64,000 bases of DNA from contig NZ_CP024621.1 of NCBI RefSeq assembly GCF_009846525.1, positions 2,976,001 to 3,040,000 of the forward strand, in the 5' to 3' direction. Below the pieces are notes generated by a model. The model was not told the origin of the DNA. It saw only the letters and a list, made by a program, of their open reading frames with translations, and did no database searches. Made by a program: the position numbers and the translations under genes. Positions 18,663-27,937 of this stretch are shown here, piece by piece. This stretch comes from Halomonas meridiana. Its GTDB lineage: Bacteria; Pseudomonadota; Gammaproteobacteria; Pseudomonadales; Halomonadaceae. Within the stretch, counting starts at the first letter, position 1. Every line of letters starts with the position of its first letter.

Positions 18663-19439
18663 CTAGCCCAGCCACACATCGAGAAACAGCATGATCACCA
18701 AGCCCATCGCTAGGCCAAACGTCGCTTTCTTCTGGTGGCCGCAGCGGTGGGTTTCGGGAATGATCTCATGGCTGATCACGTAGAGCATGGCCCCTGCCGC
18801 AAACGCCAACCCCCAAGGCAGCAGCACTTGAGACACGGTGACGACGCTGGCGCCAAACAGCCCGCCAATCGGCTCGATGAGCCCGGTCAGCGCCGCGATC
18901 GACCAGGAGCGCCACTTGGAGTAGCCCTCCCCCATCAGCGCGACGGCCACCGCTAACCCTTCCGGCATGTTCTGCAATCCAATGCCAAGCGCCAGCGGCA
19001 TTCCACCCTCTAAGCCATTGGCACCGAAACCCACACCGACCGCCAGCCCTTCCGGTAGGTTATGAATCGCAATGGCAAACACAAACAGCCATACGCGACG
19101 CAGCGAAGCGGCTTCCGGCCCCTCTCTCCCCTGCTGGAAGTGTTCGTGCGGCAAACCTTCGTTGAGCAGCGCAATGGCCCCCATGCCGAGCAAAATCGCA
19201 GTGCATACCAGCGCTGCGGGCACCGGACCACCGGCGTAGTAGATTTCTGCGGCCTCCAGGGCAGGAATGATCAGGGAAAAAAACGAAGCCGCCAGCATCA
19301 CCCCGGCCGCAAAGCCCAGCGCTAAATCACGAAACCCCCGACTTGGCGTTTTGCCCAGCAGCACGGGCAACGCCCCCACGGCGGTCAATAGCCCAGCCAC
19401 CAAACTGCCTAAAAATCCTAATAACAGCGTATTTTCCAT
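18663..19439 (-). CDS. ZIP family divalent metal transporter
   Basis: A 258-residue ZIP transporter with eight predicted membrane helices, similar in size to ZupT. The two metal-site helices are clear: HNLPEGLAVGVGF (TM4) and QNMPEGLAVAVALMGEGYSKW (TM5); the first His of TM5 is Gln in QNMPEG, as in some ZIPs. ALGFAAGVMLAASFFSLIIPALE is the usual TM2 segment and SHEIIPETHRCGH the late conserved segment. The family takes up zinc and other divalent metals into the cytoplasm. The start at 19439 lies only about 50 bases from the divergent ECF sigma gene, so their promoters overlap and they may be co-regulated. No Zur-like site was recognised. Confidence 0.88.
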   Translation of the reverse strand: MENTLLLGFLGSLVAGLLTAVGALPVLLGKTPSRGFRDLALGFAAGVMLAASFFSLIIPALEAAEIYYAGGPVPAALVCTAILLGMGAIALLNEGLPHEHFQQGREGPEAASLRRVWLFVFAIAIHNLPEGLAVGVGFGANGLEGGMPLALGIGLQNMPEGLAVAVALMGEGYSKWRSWSIAALTGLIEPIGGLFGASVVTVSQVLLPWGLAFAAGAMLYVISHEIIPETHRCGHQKKATFGLAMGLVIMLFLDVWLG

Positions 19440-19495
19440 GAATATCGTAAACTCGATGTGCGATGAGAAGGAATGAACAACGACAAGGGGACACC

Positions 19496-20074
19496 GTGAC
19501 CATCACCGCTTCGCTGGCCGCTACGCACTTCAGCCACATGCGCCCTCGCCTAGTCGCCTTTGCGCGCTTGCAGCTCAGAGATGCCGCCGCCGCTGAAGAT
19601 GCCGTCCAGGAAACGCTGCTGACTGCCTTCGAAAAAAGCGCCACCTTCGAGGGCCGCTCAGAGTTCGAAACCTGGGTATTCGGCATTTTGAAATTCAAAA
19701 TTCTCGATCAGCTGCGCCATCAAAAAAAGCAGGGGCGCTGGCAGCCGCTGAACGAGGATCTCGATGACGATACCTTAGACCGCCTGTTCGAGGCCAATGG
19801 GCATTGGCAACCCAACGCGCGACCCAACGACTGGGGACAGCCTGAGCATGTGCTCGACAATCAGCGCTTTTGGCAAGTGTTCGACGCCTGCATGCTCGCC
19901 CTCCCCGAGAACATTGCCCGTATCTTCAGCCTGCGGGAATTGATGGGGCTCTCCACTGACGATATCTGTAAGGAAACCGGCGTCTCCGAAACCAACTGTT
20001 GGGTTATTTTACACCGGGCTCGGCTGCGCCTTCGAGAGTGCTTAGAGCGCGGCTGGATTCGCGAGCAGGAGTAA
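19496..20074 (+). CDS. ECF RNA polymerase sigma factor (RpoE-type)
   Basis: A sigma-70 family ECF factor of about 192 residues. Region 2 spans MRPRLVAFARLQLRDAAAAEDAVQETLLTAFEKSATFEGRSEFETWVFGILKFKILDQLRHQKK. Region 4 has ALPENIARIFSLRELMGLSTDDICKETGVSETNCWVILHRARLRLRECLE, the promoter-reading helix-turn-helix. I chose GTG at 19496 with AAGGGG seven bases upstream; ATG at 19463 is in frame but lacks a good Shine-Dalgarno. It is followed after six bases by a zinc-binding anti-sigma gene. ECF factors of this arrangement respond to oxidative or metal stress through their soluble anti-sigma; the cue here is unknown, although a ZIP metal transporter lies directly upstream and divergent. Confidence 0.9.
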   Translation: MTITASLAATHFSHMRPRLVAFARLQLRDAAAAEDAVQETLLTAFEKSATFEGRSEFETWVFGILKFKILDQLRHQKKQGRWQPLNEDLDDDTLDRLFEANGHWQPNARPNDWGQPEHVLDNQRFWQVFDACMLALPENIARIFSLRELMGLSTDDICKETGVSETNCWVILHRARLRLRECLERGWIREQE

Positions 20075-20080
20075 ATCCGT

Positions 20081-20281
20081 ATGCTGATGTGCCGAGAAGC
20101 GACGCGCTTGATGTCGCTCAAGTTGGATAGAAAGCTGACCTTCAAAGAGCGCACGGCGCTGCGTGTACACCTCTCCATTTGCAGCGCCTGCCGAGCTTGC
20201 GCGCGCCAGTTCGATCTCATGCACGACCTAGGACACCGCCACCCTGCGGCCCCCGCCGGAGATGACCGCCATGACACGTAG
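20081..20281 (+). CDS. Zinc-finger anti-sigma factor (zf-HC2 type)
   Basis: A 66-residue protein starting MLMCREATRLMSLKLDRKLT, with the HxxxCxxC zinc motif (LRVHLSICSACRACARQF). This matches the short soluble zinc anti-sigma family (ZAS) that binds and inhibits its cognate ECF sigma, with the zinc site acting as a redox or metal sensor. It has no membrane segment. It follows the sigma gene by six bases and overlaps the start of the DUF3047 gene, so the three genes form one operon. Confidence 0.86.
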   Translation: MLMCREATRLMSLKLDRKLTFKERTALRVHLSICSACRACARQFDLMHDLGHRHPAAPAGDDRHDT

Positions 20282-20969
20282 CCAAAGACCGAACCACACG
20301 CTGTCCTATGCGGCTTGGCAACGCTTGTTCATGGGCCTGGGCGTCAGCAGCGTCATCGCGCATGCGGCCTTGGCACAGGAGGTGCGCTTTACACCGGAGC
20401 GAATGATGACATGGCCAACGCGTAGCTTCGCTGGAGAAACGCAGTACCGGGTGGTGGAAAAATCCGGCCAGCGCGTGCTTCAAGCAGATGCCTTGGGGCA
20501 AGCCTCCGCTCGCTATCTTGAGCGAACCATCGACCTAAACGCCACACCGTATCTGCACTGGTGCTGGCAAGTAAGCGGGATCTACCCAGGATTGGACGAA
20601 ACCACCCAAGCGGGCGACGACTATCCGGCGAGGGTGTACGTCGCCCGGAAAACCGGCCTGCTGCCTTGGCAAGTCGAATCCGTAAACTACGTCTGGGCGT
20701 CCCAACAGCCGCAAGGCACTCATTGGCCCAACGCATTCACCGACCGCGCCCATCTTCTGGCCCTACAAAGTGGCGAACACAACGTCGGCCAGTGGCAGGC
20801 AGAAGTCCGTGATGTGCGCGCCGACTACCGAACGCTGTTTGGCAGTGCGCCCGACGAGATTCACGGCATCGCCTTGATGAGCGACGGGGACAACGCAGGC
20901 GGCAGCGCCAGCGCCTGGTTTACTCATCTCGGGTTTTCCGCCACGGCGACCCCACCTACCTGCCCCTAA
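20271..20969 (+). CDS. DUF3047 domain secreted protein
   Basis: A 232-residue protein with an N-terminal signal segment (FMGLGVSSVIAHAALAQEV, cleavage likely after ALA) and a DUF3047 domain. Characteristic stretches are YLHWCWQVSGIYPGLDETTQAGDDYPARVYV, VNYVWASQQPQGTHWPNAF, EVRDVRADYRTLFG and IHGIALMSDGDNAGGSASAWF. Its function is unknown. The ATG at 20271 has GGAG nine bases upstream; ATG at 20262 is also in frame but directly abuts it. Being in an operon with an ECF sigma and its anti-sigma, it is probably an extracytoplasmic effector of that stress response. Confidence 0.85.
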   Translation: MTRSQRPNHTLSYAAWQRLFMGLGVSSVIAHAALAQEVRFTPERMMTWPTRSFAGETQYRVVEKSGQRVLQADALGQASARYLERTIDLNATPYLHWCWQVSGIYPGLDETTQAGDDYPARVYVARKTGLLPWQVESVNYVWASQQPQGTHWPNAFTDRAHLLALQSGEHNVGQWQAEVRDVRADYRTLFGSAPDEIHGIALMSDGDNAGGSASAWFTHLGFSATATPPTCP

Positions 20970-21107
20970 TCGTTAACTTACGTTAAAACAGATACTTAAC
21001 CTTACCATTGTGACATTTTGTGCCACACCGATACAAAACAGTGTTTTCTATAAGAAACTGGTCTATTCTAAGCGCATTTAAAATACTGCGTTTGAGAGTC
21101 TGCCCCC

Positions 21108-22376
21108 ATGTTCAGCCCCTTTTCCTCTGGAAATTTACGTGGCGCCCTGGCCCAGCACACGGCCTGTATCTACTTCTCTGTCGAGGGCATCATTCAGGAT
21201 GCTAGCCCGCTATTTCTAGAAACGGTGGGCTACTCTCTGGACGAGATCAAAGGGCAGCATCACCGTATGTTCTGCTATCCAGAAGACACCCAGAGCGCAG
21301 CGTATACCTCCTTCTGGAAAGCGCTGGCCGCAGGAGAGGGTCAGCAAGGACGTTTTCGCCGTATCAATGCCTACGGTGAAGAGGTTTGGCTAGAGGCCAC
21401 CTACGTTCCTATCAAAAATCGCCGAGGCAACGTCGTGCAGGTGTTCAAAGTGGCCAGCAACGTCACCGAGAAGCATCAGCGCGCCGCTCGTGAACGTGCC
21501 ATCTTACAGGCGCTGGATAGCTCGATGGCGGTCATCGAGTTCACCCCCGATGGCTACATTCTGGACGCCAACCGCAACTTCGAGCAGGCCATGGGCTATT
21601 CGCTACATGACATCCGTGGCGAGCATCATCGTATGTTCTGTACGAAGGAGTTCTACCAGCAGCGCCCAGACTTCTGGAAGCAGCTCGCCAAGGGTGAGTT
21701 CAAGCAAGGCAAGTTCATGCGCTTGAATGCAAAGGGCCGCGTGGTATGGCTGGAAGCCACGTACAACCCCATCGTGGACGATGATGGCAAGGTGGTGAAG
21801 GTGGTGAAATTCGCCACGGACATTACTCGCGCCATGGAAGCATCCGAAGCCGCTCGCGCCACCGTGGGCAGCGCTCGTACCTCTTCCAATCAGACCGAGC
21901 GCATTGCACAAGAGGGGCTTGAGCACCTGCGTAAAGTCATCACTCACTTTCAGCATGCCAGCAGCACGCTGGGAGACGCGCAGCGCTTGATTAGCGATCT
22001 CAATACACAGGCAGAGCAGATCAATAAAACGGCCAACACGATTGCTCAAATTGCCAGCCAAACCAACTTGCTCTCTCTCAATGCGGCGGTGGAAGCGGCC
22101 CGGGCGGGCGAGCAGGGGCGCGGCTTTGCAGTCGTAGCTAACGAGGTGCGTCAGCTCGCCCGAGGCTCTAGCGACGCCGTCAACGAGATCACCCGAGTGC
22201 TCAAAGAGAACAGCGCCTTGGTGTTGCGCACCACTGAGGCGATGCAGCAGGTAGTGGAACAGGGACAAACCAGCCAGACCAGCGTGCAGGAGATCGAGTC
22301 GATCGTGAACGAAATTCTTCAAGGGGCACAGAGCGTTTCTCACTCCATTGAACGTCTGACGCTCGAACCTGCCTAA
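21108..22376 (+). CDS. BdlA-like chemoreceptor, PAS-PAS-MCP (copy 1)
   Basis: A 422-residue soluble chemoreceptor with two PAS domains (about 15-125 and 140-250) and a short MCP signalling domain (about 265-420) containing the hairpin tip [37 protein letters not shown]. Each PAS has an HHRMFC sequence and a WLEATY(V/N)PI repeat, so the PAS domains are internal duplicates. Domain order, size and lack of a membrane helix match BdlA of Pseudomonas aeruginosa (about 417 residues), which controls biofilm dispersal in response to c-di-GMP. A close paralogue lies at 26625-27896. A strong terminator follows at 22398. Confidence 0.9.
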   Translation: MFSPFSSGNLRGALAQHTACIYFSVEGIIQDASPLFLETVGYSLDEIKGQHHRMFCYPEDTQSAAYTSFWKALAAGEGQQGRFRRINAYGEEVWLEATYVPIKNRRGNVVQVFKVASNVTEKHQRAARERAILQALDSSMAVIEFTPDGYILDANRNFEQAMGYSLHDIRGEHHRMFCTKEFYQQRPDFWKQLAKGEFKQGKFMRLNAKGRVVWLEATYNPIVDDDGKVVKVVKFATDITRAMEASEAARATVGSARTSSNQTERIAQEGLEHLRKVITHFQHASSTLGDAQRLISDLNTQAEQINKTANTIAQIASQTNLLSLNAAVEAARAGEQGRGFAVVANEVRQLARGSSDAVNEITRVLKENSALVLRTTEAMQQVVEQGQTSQTSVQEIESIVNEILQGAQSVSHSIERLTLEPA

Positions 22377-22397
22377 CGGTGACGCCCTAGGAACACG

Positions 22398-22432
22398 AAA
22401 GCCCCGCCAGCTTGTGCTGACGGGGCTTTTTT
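22398..22432. terminator. Bidirectional intrinsic terminator
   Basis: AAAGCCCCGCCAGC and GCTGACGGGGCTTT form a 14-position stem with one mismatch and a four-base loop, flanked by A on the left and six T on the right. It can end transcription both of the chemoreceptor gene (plus) and of the peroxiredoxin gene (minus), whose stop lies at 22469. Confidence 0.88.
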
Positions 22433-22461
22433 AACGCGTACTATCTTTAACGCGTACTATC
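22431..22461. repeat. Tandem repeat of 15 bases after the terminator
   Basis: TTAACGCGTACTATC occurs twice, at 22431-22445 and 22447-22461, separated by a single base. It lies between the terminator and the peroxiredoxin stop. It looks like a small local duplication and has no evident function. Confidence 0.7.
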
Positions 22462-22468
22462 GGCGTGC

Positions 22469-23119
22469 TTAACGCAGCTTGGTCTTGCGCAAATAAGGCA
22501 GTACGGCATCAAACTCACCGAATTTCTGCTTGGCGTCTTCGTCTGAGACGCTGGGCGGGATGATGACATCCTGACCAACCGTCCAATCCGCCGGAGTGGC
22601 AATGCCATGCTTTGCCGTGGTTTGCAGCGCGTCCAACGCGCGCAAAATTTCCGCAAAGTTACGGCCAACGGTCATCGGGTAGGTCATGGAAAGCTTGAGC
22701 TGCTTGTCCGGACCGATGATGAAGACCGAACGCACCGTAGCGCTGTCGGCGGGGGTGCGGCCATCGGGCAGGTAAGCATCTTCCGGCAGCATATCGAACA
22801 GCTTGGAGACGTTGAGGCTCTCATCCGCAATGATCGGGAAGCCGACGCTGCTACCGCTCACGGTTTCGATGTCGCCAGCCCAGCGCTTGTGATCCTCTAC
22901 ACCATCGACGGACACACCGATGACCTTGGTGCCACGCTTCTCCCACTCGGCACTCAGCGTTGCGACGGCGCCGAACTCCGTGGTGCATACCGGCGTGAAA
23001 TCTTTTGGGTGTGAGAACAGAATCGCCCAGCTGTCGCCGATCCAATCGTGAAAACGGATCGGACCGTGGCTCGTCTCTGCTTCGAAATCAGGCACGACTG
23101 CATTGATACGTAATGACAT
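22469..23119 (-). CDS. 1-Cys peroxiredoxin (Prx6/AhpC-TSA type)
   Basis: A 216-residue peroxiredoxin that reduces hydrogen peroxide and organic hydroperoxides. The peroxidatic cysteine lies in FSHPKDFTPVCTTEFG, with the conserved Pro, Thr and later Arg (MTYPMTVGRNFAEILRALDALQ). The long C-terminal extension with KHGIATPADWTVGQDVIIPPSVSDEDAKQKFG is typical of the Prx6 group, which has no resolving cysteine and depends on an external thiol. AGGAG lies upstream of the ATG. It sits in a plus/minus convergent arrangement with the first chemoreceptor and downstream of a CNNM-CBS gene on the same strand. Confidence 0.94.
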   Translation of the reverse strand: MSLRINAVVPDFEAETSHGPIRFHDWIGDSWAILFSHPKDFTPVCTTEFGAVATLSAEWEKRGTKVIGVSVDGVEDHKRWAGDIETVSGSSVGFPIIADESLNVSKLFDMLPEDAYLPDGRTPADSATVRSVFIIGPDKQLKLSMTYPMTVGRNFAEILRALDALQTTAKHGIATPADWTVGQDVIIPPSVSDEDAKQKFGEFDAVLPYLRKTKLR

Positions 23120-23222
23120 CGTTGCTCCTCGTTAACGTGAAGTGGTTCTCATACCTTATATGACTTTCAACGCCTTCACTATAGAACGTTTAGCGCTAAA
23201 GACAATGAGATGACGGCGGCGT

Positions 23223-24260
23223 TCACTCTGCCGGTTTCACGTCTTTCTCTTCGCGTTTAATTCGCTTGACCCAGCGCTGTTTCGCGTAGTGGCGCAGGTT
23301 CGCCACGCTGTCGGTTTCATCGACGATATCTTGACCCAAGATAGTCTCGATAATGTCCTCCAGCGTGATCAGCCCCACGAAGGTGCCGTGCTCATCGTAG
23401 ACCACTCGCATATGAAGGTGATCTTTCAACATGGAGGTGAAGACCTGCTCCACATTATTGGAGACGTCGACGCTGCCAATGGGATGCATCAACTCACGCA
23501 TCGTTTTGGTGTCGTCGGCGTGGTACATATCAGCCTTATGCACATACCCAAACGCCTGCTCGCCGTTGTCCATCACCGGGAAACGGGTGAACGGTGCTTT
23601 CCCGTACTGCTCGTCGAATTCGCTGACGGTCATGTTCGGTGGCACGGTTTCGCACACGGTGCGCGGCGTCATGGCCTTGTTCACCAGAATATCGTGCAGG
23701 TTGAGCATGTTGATGATGGTGCGTGATTCGTCAGCATCCAGCACCTCCTCTTCGAGACCCACTCGCGCGAGCACTTTGATTTCGTCACGCAGGTCCACAT
23801 CGTGCTCAGATTTGCCTAAACGACGCGTAATTTGCTCCGACATCCAGATGAAGGGCAGCAGCCCAATGATCATCGGGTTCAAAAGCTTCGGCAACAGCGG
23901 AGCCAGGCCGCGCCAGTAGGTGGCGCCGATCGTTTTGGGAATGATCTCTGACAGGACCAGAATCAGCATGGTCATGACGGCAGAGACGATCGCGATGGAA
24001 GACTCGCCGAATACGACCGCCGCTTGGGCACCAACGGCCGTTGCACCAACCGTGTGGGCAATGGTGTTGAGGGTCAAAATCGCGGCTAACGGCCGGTCGA
24101 TATTGGTTTTCAGCTTGGTCAGCGCTGTATGCAGCTTTGGATTGTCTTCTTTTTGCTTGGCAATATAGCTCGGCGTAATCGACAGCAGCGCTGCCTCTAG
24201 AATAGAACACAGAAAGGAGAACGCGATTGAGAACGTAGCAATCGTGATGAGGAGGAACAT
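23223..24260 (-). CDS. CNNM transmembrane and CBS-pair protein (hemolysin-like, CorC/YfjD relatives)
   Basis: A 345-residue membrane protein. The N-terminal CNNM (DUF21) domain has about four helices (MFLLITIATFSIAFSFLCSILEAALLSITPSYI, LTLNTIAHTVGATAVGAQAA, LILVLSEIIPKTIGATYW). A CBS pair follows (NKAMTPRTVCETVPPNMTVSEF; TFVGLITLEDIIETILGQDIVDETD). Unlike the longer YfjD/YtfL proteins there is no C-terminal CorC/HlyC domain. Relatives have been linked to magnesium and cobalt transport or efflux. I chose the ATG at 24260, where the membrane domain begins. It ends 103 bases ahead of the peroxiredoxin start and may share its transcript. Confidence 0.86.
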   Translation of the reverse strand: MFLLITIATFSIAFSFLCSILEAALLSITPSYIAKQKEDNPKLHTALTKLKTNIDRPLAAILTLNTIAHTVGATAVGAQAAVVFGESSIAIVSAVMTMLILVLSEIIPKTIGATYWRGLAPLLPKLLNPMIIGLLPFIWMSEQITRRLGKSEHDVDLRDEIKVLARVGLEEEVLDADESRTIINMLNLHDILVNKAMTPRTVCETVPPNMTVSEFDEQYGKAPFTRFPVMDNGEQAFGYVHKADMYHADDTKTMRELMHPIGSVDVSNNVEQVFTSMLKDHLHMRVVYDEHGTFVGLITLEDIIETILGQDIVDETDSVANLRHYAKQRWVKRIKREEKDVKPAE

Positions 24261-24357
24261 GGAAGCTCTAGGTAGTGGGTGAAATAGCGTTATAGAGACT
24301 CGATCATCAGGTGTCAATCACTAGCCTAGGCAACTCACCGCTGCGCCGCCAGCCCAC

Positions 24358-26328
24358 CTATGTAAAACTGGTCTCCTTACTCGGCATATGCCATCGAACG
24401 CGATTACGTCCCTCTTTCTTGGCGCGATACAGTGCCATATCGGCACGGCGTAGGTCTTCCTCCCAGTGCTCCGCGCTGCCTCTCGGCTTCACTTGGCAGG
24501 CACCAATGCTTACTGTGACATGTACTGCGCCTTCGCTGGTCAAGATGGGGGTCTCGGCGATCGCTCGTCGAAGTAGCTCCAACGTCGGGGCATCGTGGGT
24601 ATCGTATAAACAGATACCAAACTCTTCGCCCCCAAGCCGCGCGACCAAGTCATCGGAGCGCAGCGAGTGACTTAAGCGGAACGCTACCTCTTGAAGCACT
24701 TCATCACCGACCTGATGCCCGTACTGGTCGTTAATCGATTTAAAATAGTCGATATCAATAACTGCAATAGAAAAAGTAAATTTAAGCTGAGAATAAAACG
24801 CCGATGTGCGCTCTATAAAAGCACGCCGATTGGGTAATTTCGTTAATACATCCGTTTCAGCAAGATAGCGCAACTGCTGTTCTGCATGGTGACGTGACTT
24901 TTCGACGTCCAAAGCATAAAACAGCGCACCCAATGTATCTAAAAGGGGCTGTAAAAACAGCGCATCCTCTTCGGTATAATCTTCTTCTTTATTGGCAAGC
25001 CCAATCATCCCAACGGTTTCATCGGCAATTTTGATCGGTAAACCCAAAAATCGCAGCAAGGGAGGGTGGCCTGCGGGTGTCCCGCGAGACGCATGATGCT
25101 GGCGAGGGCGATTGGCTAACACGACATGGCCACTGGTCACCACATGGCCAAACAGATTGTCTAGGTTGTTGAAAAATAGCTCGCCCCGTTGGTAGGCACG
25201 GTACTGCTCATTGGTCTCCTCGCTCCAGCTGATGTTCGAAAGCGCGTGGATGAACAGGGACTTCTCTCCGTCGCTTCGCACTTGCACCTGGCCGATCAGC
25301 CCAAACTGGCTCTCTGCGAGATGTAATAGCTCGTCGAAGATCAGCTCGCAGGAGTGGCGGATGTCTTTTTCGTGAAGAAAAACGCTCTGGGCGCGGTTCA
25401 TGAAGTTGAGTAACTGCACCTGCTTTCGCTCACGCAGCTCGGCGCTCTTTTTGTCCGAAATATCCCGAGTCACGCAGGTTAAACGCAGTGGTCGCCCTGC
25501 ACTGTCGTTGGCGACCACTCGGCCGTAGGTGTTCACCCAGAGCCAATGGCCTTCGGCATGACGCATCCGATACTCGACGTTCAATACCTCGTCTTCCTGC
25601 GCCAAGTGCCGCCGAATGGCGTTGTTGACCGACGTAAAGTCGTCGGAATGAATCAAACTTTTCCAGAAGCTAGAGCGGCTCTCTACCTCATCGCTCTCCA
25701 GACCCAGCATCTCACACCAACGCTGGTTGAACACGTTGTGGTCGTTGGATATCTCCCAGTCCCAAACGCCTACGTCTGCGGACTCGATCATCATGGCGAA
25801 ATCGCCATCGCTGATTCCCGCCCGTTGTTTATCAATCAGATGGATATAGTCGCTTATGAAATAGCTTAGCGACTCCAAAAAGCGCAAATCTTTGTCGGAG
25901 AGCGTATTAGGACGGCTGTCGATCAAGCACACGGCCCCCACTTCACGCCCACCTGCGGTCAGCGGAACACCCGCATAGAAGCGAATATGCGGAGCGGCTA
26001 GCACGAGCGGGTTATCACGAAAATCAGGATGCTGGCTGGCGTCCTCAATGACCAGCGGTGCCCGTAAGGCAACCACATGGCGACAAAACGCGTCCTCTAA
26101 CGACGTGAAGTCCACGTCCAACCCCGACTTGGCGATGAACCACTGTTTCTGACCGAGAACGGACACCAGCGCAATGGGGAACTCAAAAAAATCGGCGACC
26201 GACGCAATGAGCCTGTCCAATGCATCGGTATCGACGTCAGGGGATAATTTGTATTGACTGATGTGTTGCCAGCGTTTGTTGAGCATCACGTTATAACCTA
26301 GTGGCGCAGACTTCATTGCCCACATCAT
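24358..26328 (-). CDS. Diguanylate cyclase with GAF-PAS-GAF-GGDEF domains
   Basis: A 656-residue cytoplasmic protein. The first GAF (about 20-170) resembles that of the hybrid kinase at 4632 (IRFYAGVPLTAGGREVGAVCLIDSRPNTLSDKDL). A PAS domain with WDWEISNDHNVFNQRWCEMLG and a PAC segment follows, then a second GAF (about 315-480), and a GGDEF domain (about 490-645). The active loop reads ARLGGEEFGICLY (GGEEF near 565), with the upstream RSDD five residues before it as an allosteric I-site. It should make c-di-GMP from GTP with product inhibition. It lies between two BdlA-like chemoreceptor genes, one of which starts divergently 297 bases away. The exact start is uncertain: several Met codons occur in the first 16 residues. 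Confidence 0.92.
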   Translation of the reverse strand: MMWAMKSAPLGYNVMLNKRWQHISQYKLSPDVDTDALDRLIASVADFFEFPIALVSVLGQKQWFIAKSGLDVDFTSLEDAFCRHVVALRAPLVIEDASQHPDFRDNPLVLAAPHIRFYAGVPLTAGGREVGAVCLIDSRPNTLSDKDLRFLESLSYFISDYIHLIDKQRAGISDGDFAMMIESADVGVWDWEISNDHNVFNQRWCEMLGLESDEVESRSSFWKSLIHSDDFTSVNNAIRRHLAQEDEVLNVEYRMRHAEGHWLWVNTYGRVVANDSAGRPLRLTCVTRDISDKKSAELRERKQVQLLNFMNRAQSVFLHEKDIRHSCELIFDELLHLAESQFGLIGQVQVRSDGEKSLFIHALSNISWSEETNEQYRAYQRGELFFNNLDNLFGHVVTSGHVVLANRPRQHHASRGTPAGHPPLLRFLGLPIKIADETVGMIGLANKEEDYTEEDALFLQPLLDTLGALFYALDVEKSRHHAEQQLRYLAETDVLTKLPNRRAFIERTSAFYSQLKFTFSIAVIDIDYFKSINDQYGHQVGDEVLQEVAFRLSHSLRSDDLVARLGGEEFGICLYDTHDAPTLELLRRAIAETPILTSEGAVHVTVSIGACQVKPRGSAEHWEEDLRRADMALYRAKKEGRNRVRWHMPSKETSFT

Positions 26329-26624
26329 GAGCTTAGGTTTACTTTATCACGCGATGCAAGCAGCAGTGTCAATCCGTAAAAACCACTGCTTTTTCGGGGG
26401 CTATTAGTATCAATCACTTGAGTAAGAAAGTTTGCATTTTTTCACATTTTCCATGGGCCGATGCTTTAATTAAAACGTCTATAGTGGATAAAGGCTCGGC
26501 TTGAAAAAACATCGCGCACGGCTAATAAAAATTACCTTTCCAAGAAAAACCATGCCATGTTTATCTTAGGTGCCTCCCCTTGCGCCTCCTCCTGTATGGA
26601 ACACTGAAAATAGAGAAGGCAACA
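26329..26624. promoter_or_regulatory. Divergent intergenic region between diguanylate cyclase and second BdlA-like gene
   Basis: This 296-bp gap is markedly AT-rich compared with its surroundings, notably 26400-26560. A possible -10 element TATAGT occurs at 26480-26485, without a good -35. I looked for a sigma-28 flagellar/chemotaxis promoter and did not find a convincing match. GAAGG at 26613-26617 is the ribosome binding site for the chemoreceptor. Both divergent genes are signalling genes, so common control is plausible. Confidence 0.35.
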
Positions 26625-27896
26625 ATGCATACTCCTTTTTTAAATGCATCTCTTTATCAAGCGCTGCTTACTCACACTGCCTGTATCTTCTTTACACCGC
26701 AGGGAGTGATCAAACACGCCAGCCAGCCGTTTCTGGACGTCATGGACTGTCGGTTACAGGATATTAAGGGGCAGCACCACCGCATTTTTTGCGATGCCGC
26801 CGAAGCGCAACGACCAGAGTATCAGCAGTTTTGGCAAAAGCTTGCCAGAGGTGAAAGTCATCACGGCCGCTTTCGCCGTTTCAAAGAGAATGGTGACGAG
26901 GTATGGCTGGAAGCTACCTATCTACCGATTTGCTCGCGCTCTGGCAAAGTTACGGAAATTTTTAAAGTTGCCAATGAGGTCACCAGCAGCCACCAGGAAG
27001 CGCGACATCAAGATGCCTTGCTTCACGCCCTGCACCGCTCTATGGCGGTGATTGAGTTCTCTCCCGAAGGCTACATACTGGACGTCAACAAGAACTTTGA
27101 AAACGTCATGGGGTATCGTCGCGATACGCTGATTGGACAGCACCATAAGATGTTCTGCCGACCCGACTTTTACCGTCAACAGCCGAATTTTTGGCAACGC
27201 TTGGCTAAGGGGGAATTCAATAAAGGGCGGTTCGAGCGAGTAGATGCCCATGGTAAAACGGTCTGGCTGGAAGCAACCTATAACCCGGTGACGGATGCTG
27301 ATGGCAATGTCGTCGAAGTCGTCAAGTTCGCCAGCGACATCACGCCACTGGTCGAAAAAGCCAATGCCACATCAGGCACCATCAGTTCGGCCCAGAGCAG
27401 CACCTCGCAAATCGAACGCACCGCCAAGGATAGCCTGGACCACTTGGATGAAATGGTGAAAGGCTCCGAGCAAGCTGCCCAAACCCTGGCAAAGGCGCAA
27501 GAGCTAATCGATGCACTGCATAAGCAGTCGCAAAGCATCAACACGATCACGGAGTCGATTGCCAAGATCGCTAGCCAAACCAATCTTCTGTCGTTGAACG
27601 CTGCCGTAGAAGCCGCTCGCGCGGGAGAGCAAGGTCGCGGCTTTGCGGTGGTCGCCAACGAGGTCCGCCAACTGGCGAAAGGGGCTACTGAAGCCGTCGA
27701 CCAAATTACCCGCGTGCTCAAAGACAACAGCAGCCTAGTCGAACGCACCACGCAAGCCATGCAGCAGGTCATTCAACAAGGCAAGGCCAGCCAGTCCAGC
27801 GTCAGCGAAATCGACGCCATCGTGAACAAGATTCTGCAAGACGCCAGAAGCGTCGCCCACTCCATCGAGCAGTTGGCGGCGGATACGCATATTTAG
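26625..27896 (+). CDS. BdlA-like chemoreceptor, PAS-PAS-MCP (copy 2)
   Basis: A 423-residue paralogue of the protein at 21108-22376, with the same soluble PAS-PAS-MCP plan. The first PAS has [20 protein letters not shown], the second [29 protein letters not shown], and the signalling tip reads [39 protein letters not shown]. The signalling domain is almost identical to copy 1, while the PAS domains differ more, suggesting distinct ligands. I chose the ATG at 26625 because GAAGG precedes it and the protein then aligns end to end with copy 1; an ATG at 26580 is in frame. A terminator follows at 27938. Confidence 0.9.
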   Translation: MHTPFLNASLYQALLTHTACIFFTPQGVIKHASQPFLDVMDCRLQDIKGQHHRIFCDAAEAQRPEYQQFWQKLARGESHHGRFRRFKENGDEVWLEATYLPICSRSGKVTEIFKVANEVTSSHQEARHQDALLHALHRSMAVIEFSPEGYILDVNKNFENVMGYRRDTLIGQHHKMFCRPDFYRQQPNFWQRLAKGEFNKGRFERVDAHGKTVWLEATYNPVTDADGNVVEVVKFASDITPLVEKANATSGTISSAQSSTSQIERTAKDSLDHLDEMVKGSEQAAQTLAKAQELIDALHKQSQSINTITESIAKIASQTNLLSLNAAVEAARAGEQGRGFAVVANEVRQLAKGATEAVDQITRVLKDNSSLVERTTQAMQQVIQQGKASQSSVSEIDAIVNKILQDARSVAHSIEQLAADTHI

Positions 27897-27937
27897 AGCG
27901 ACCGATTTTCATGCACAGGGACGTGCACCCTTACACC

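Noticed and set aside
26401-26500. A sigma-28 flagellar promoter before the second chemoreceptor gene
   Set aside because: A GCCGAT element is present at 26457 but no TAAA-type -35 lies at the required spacing.
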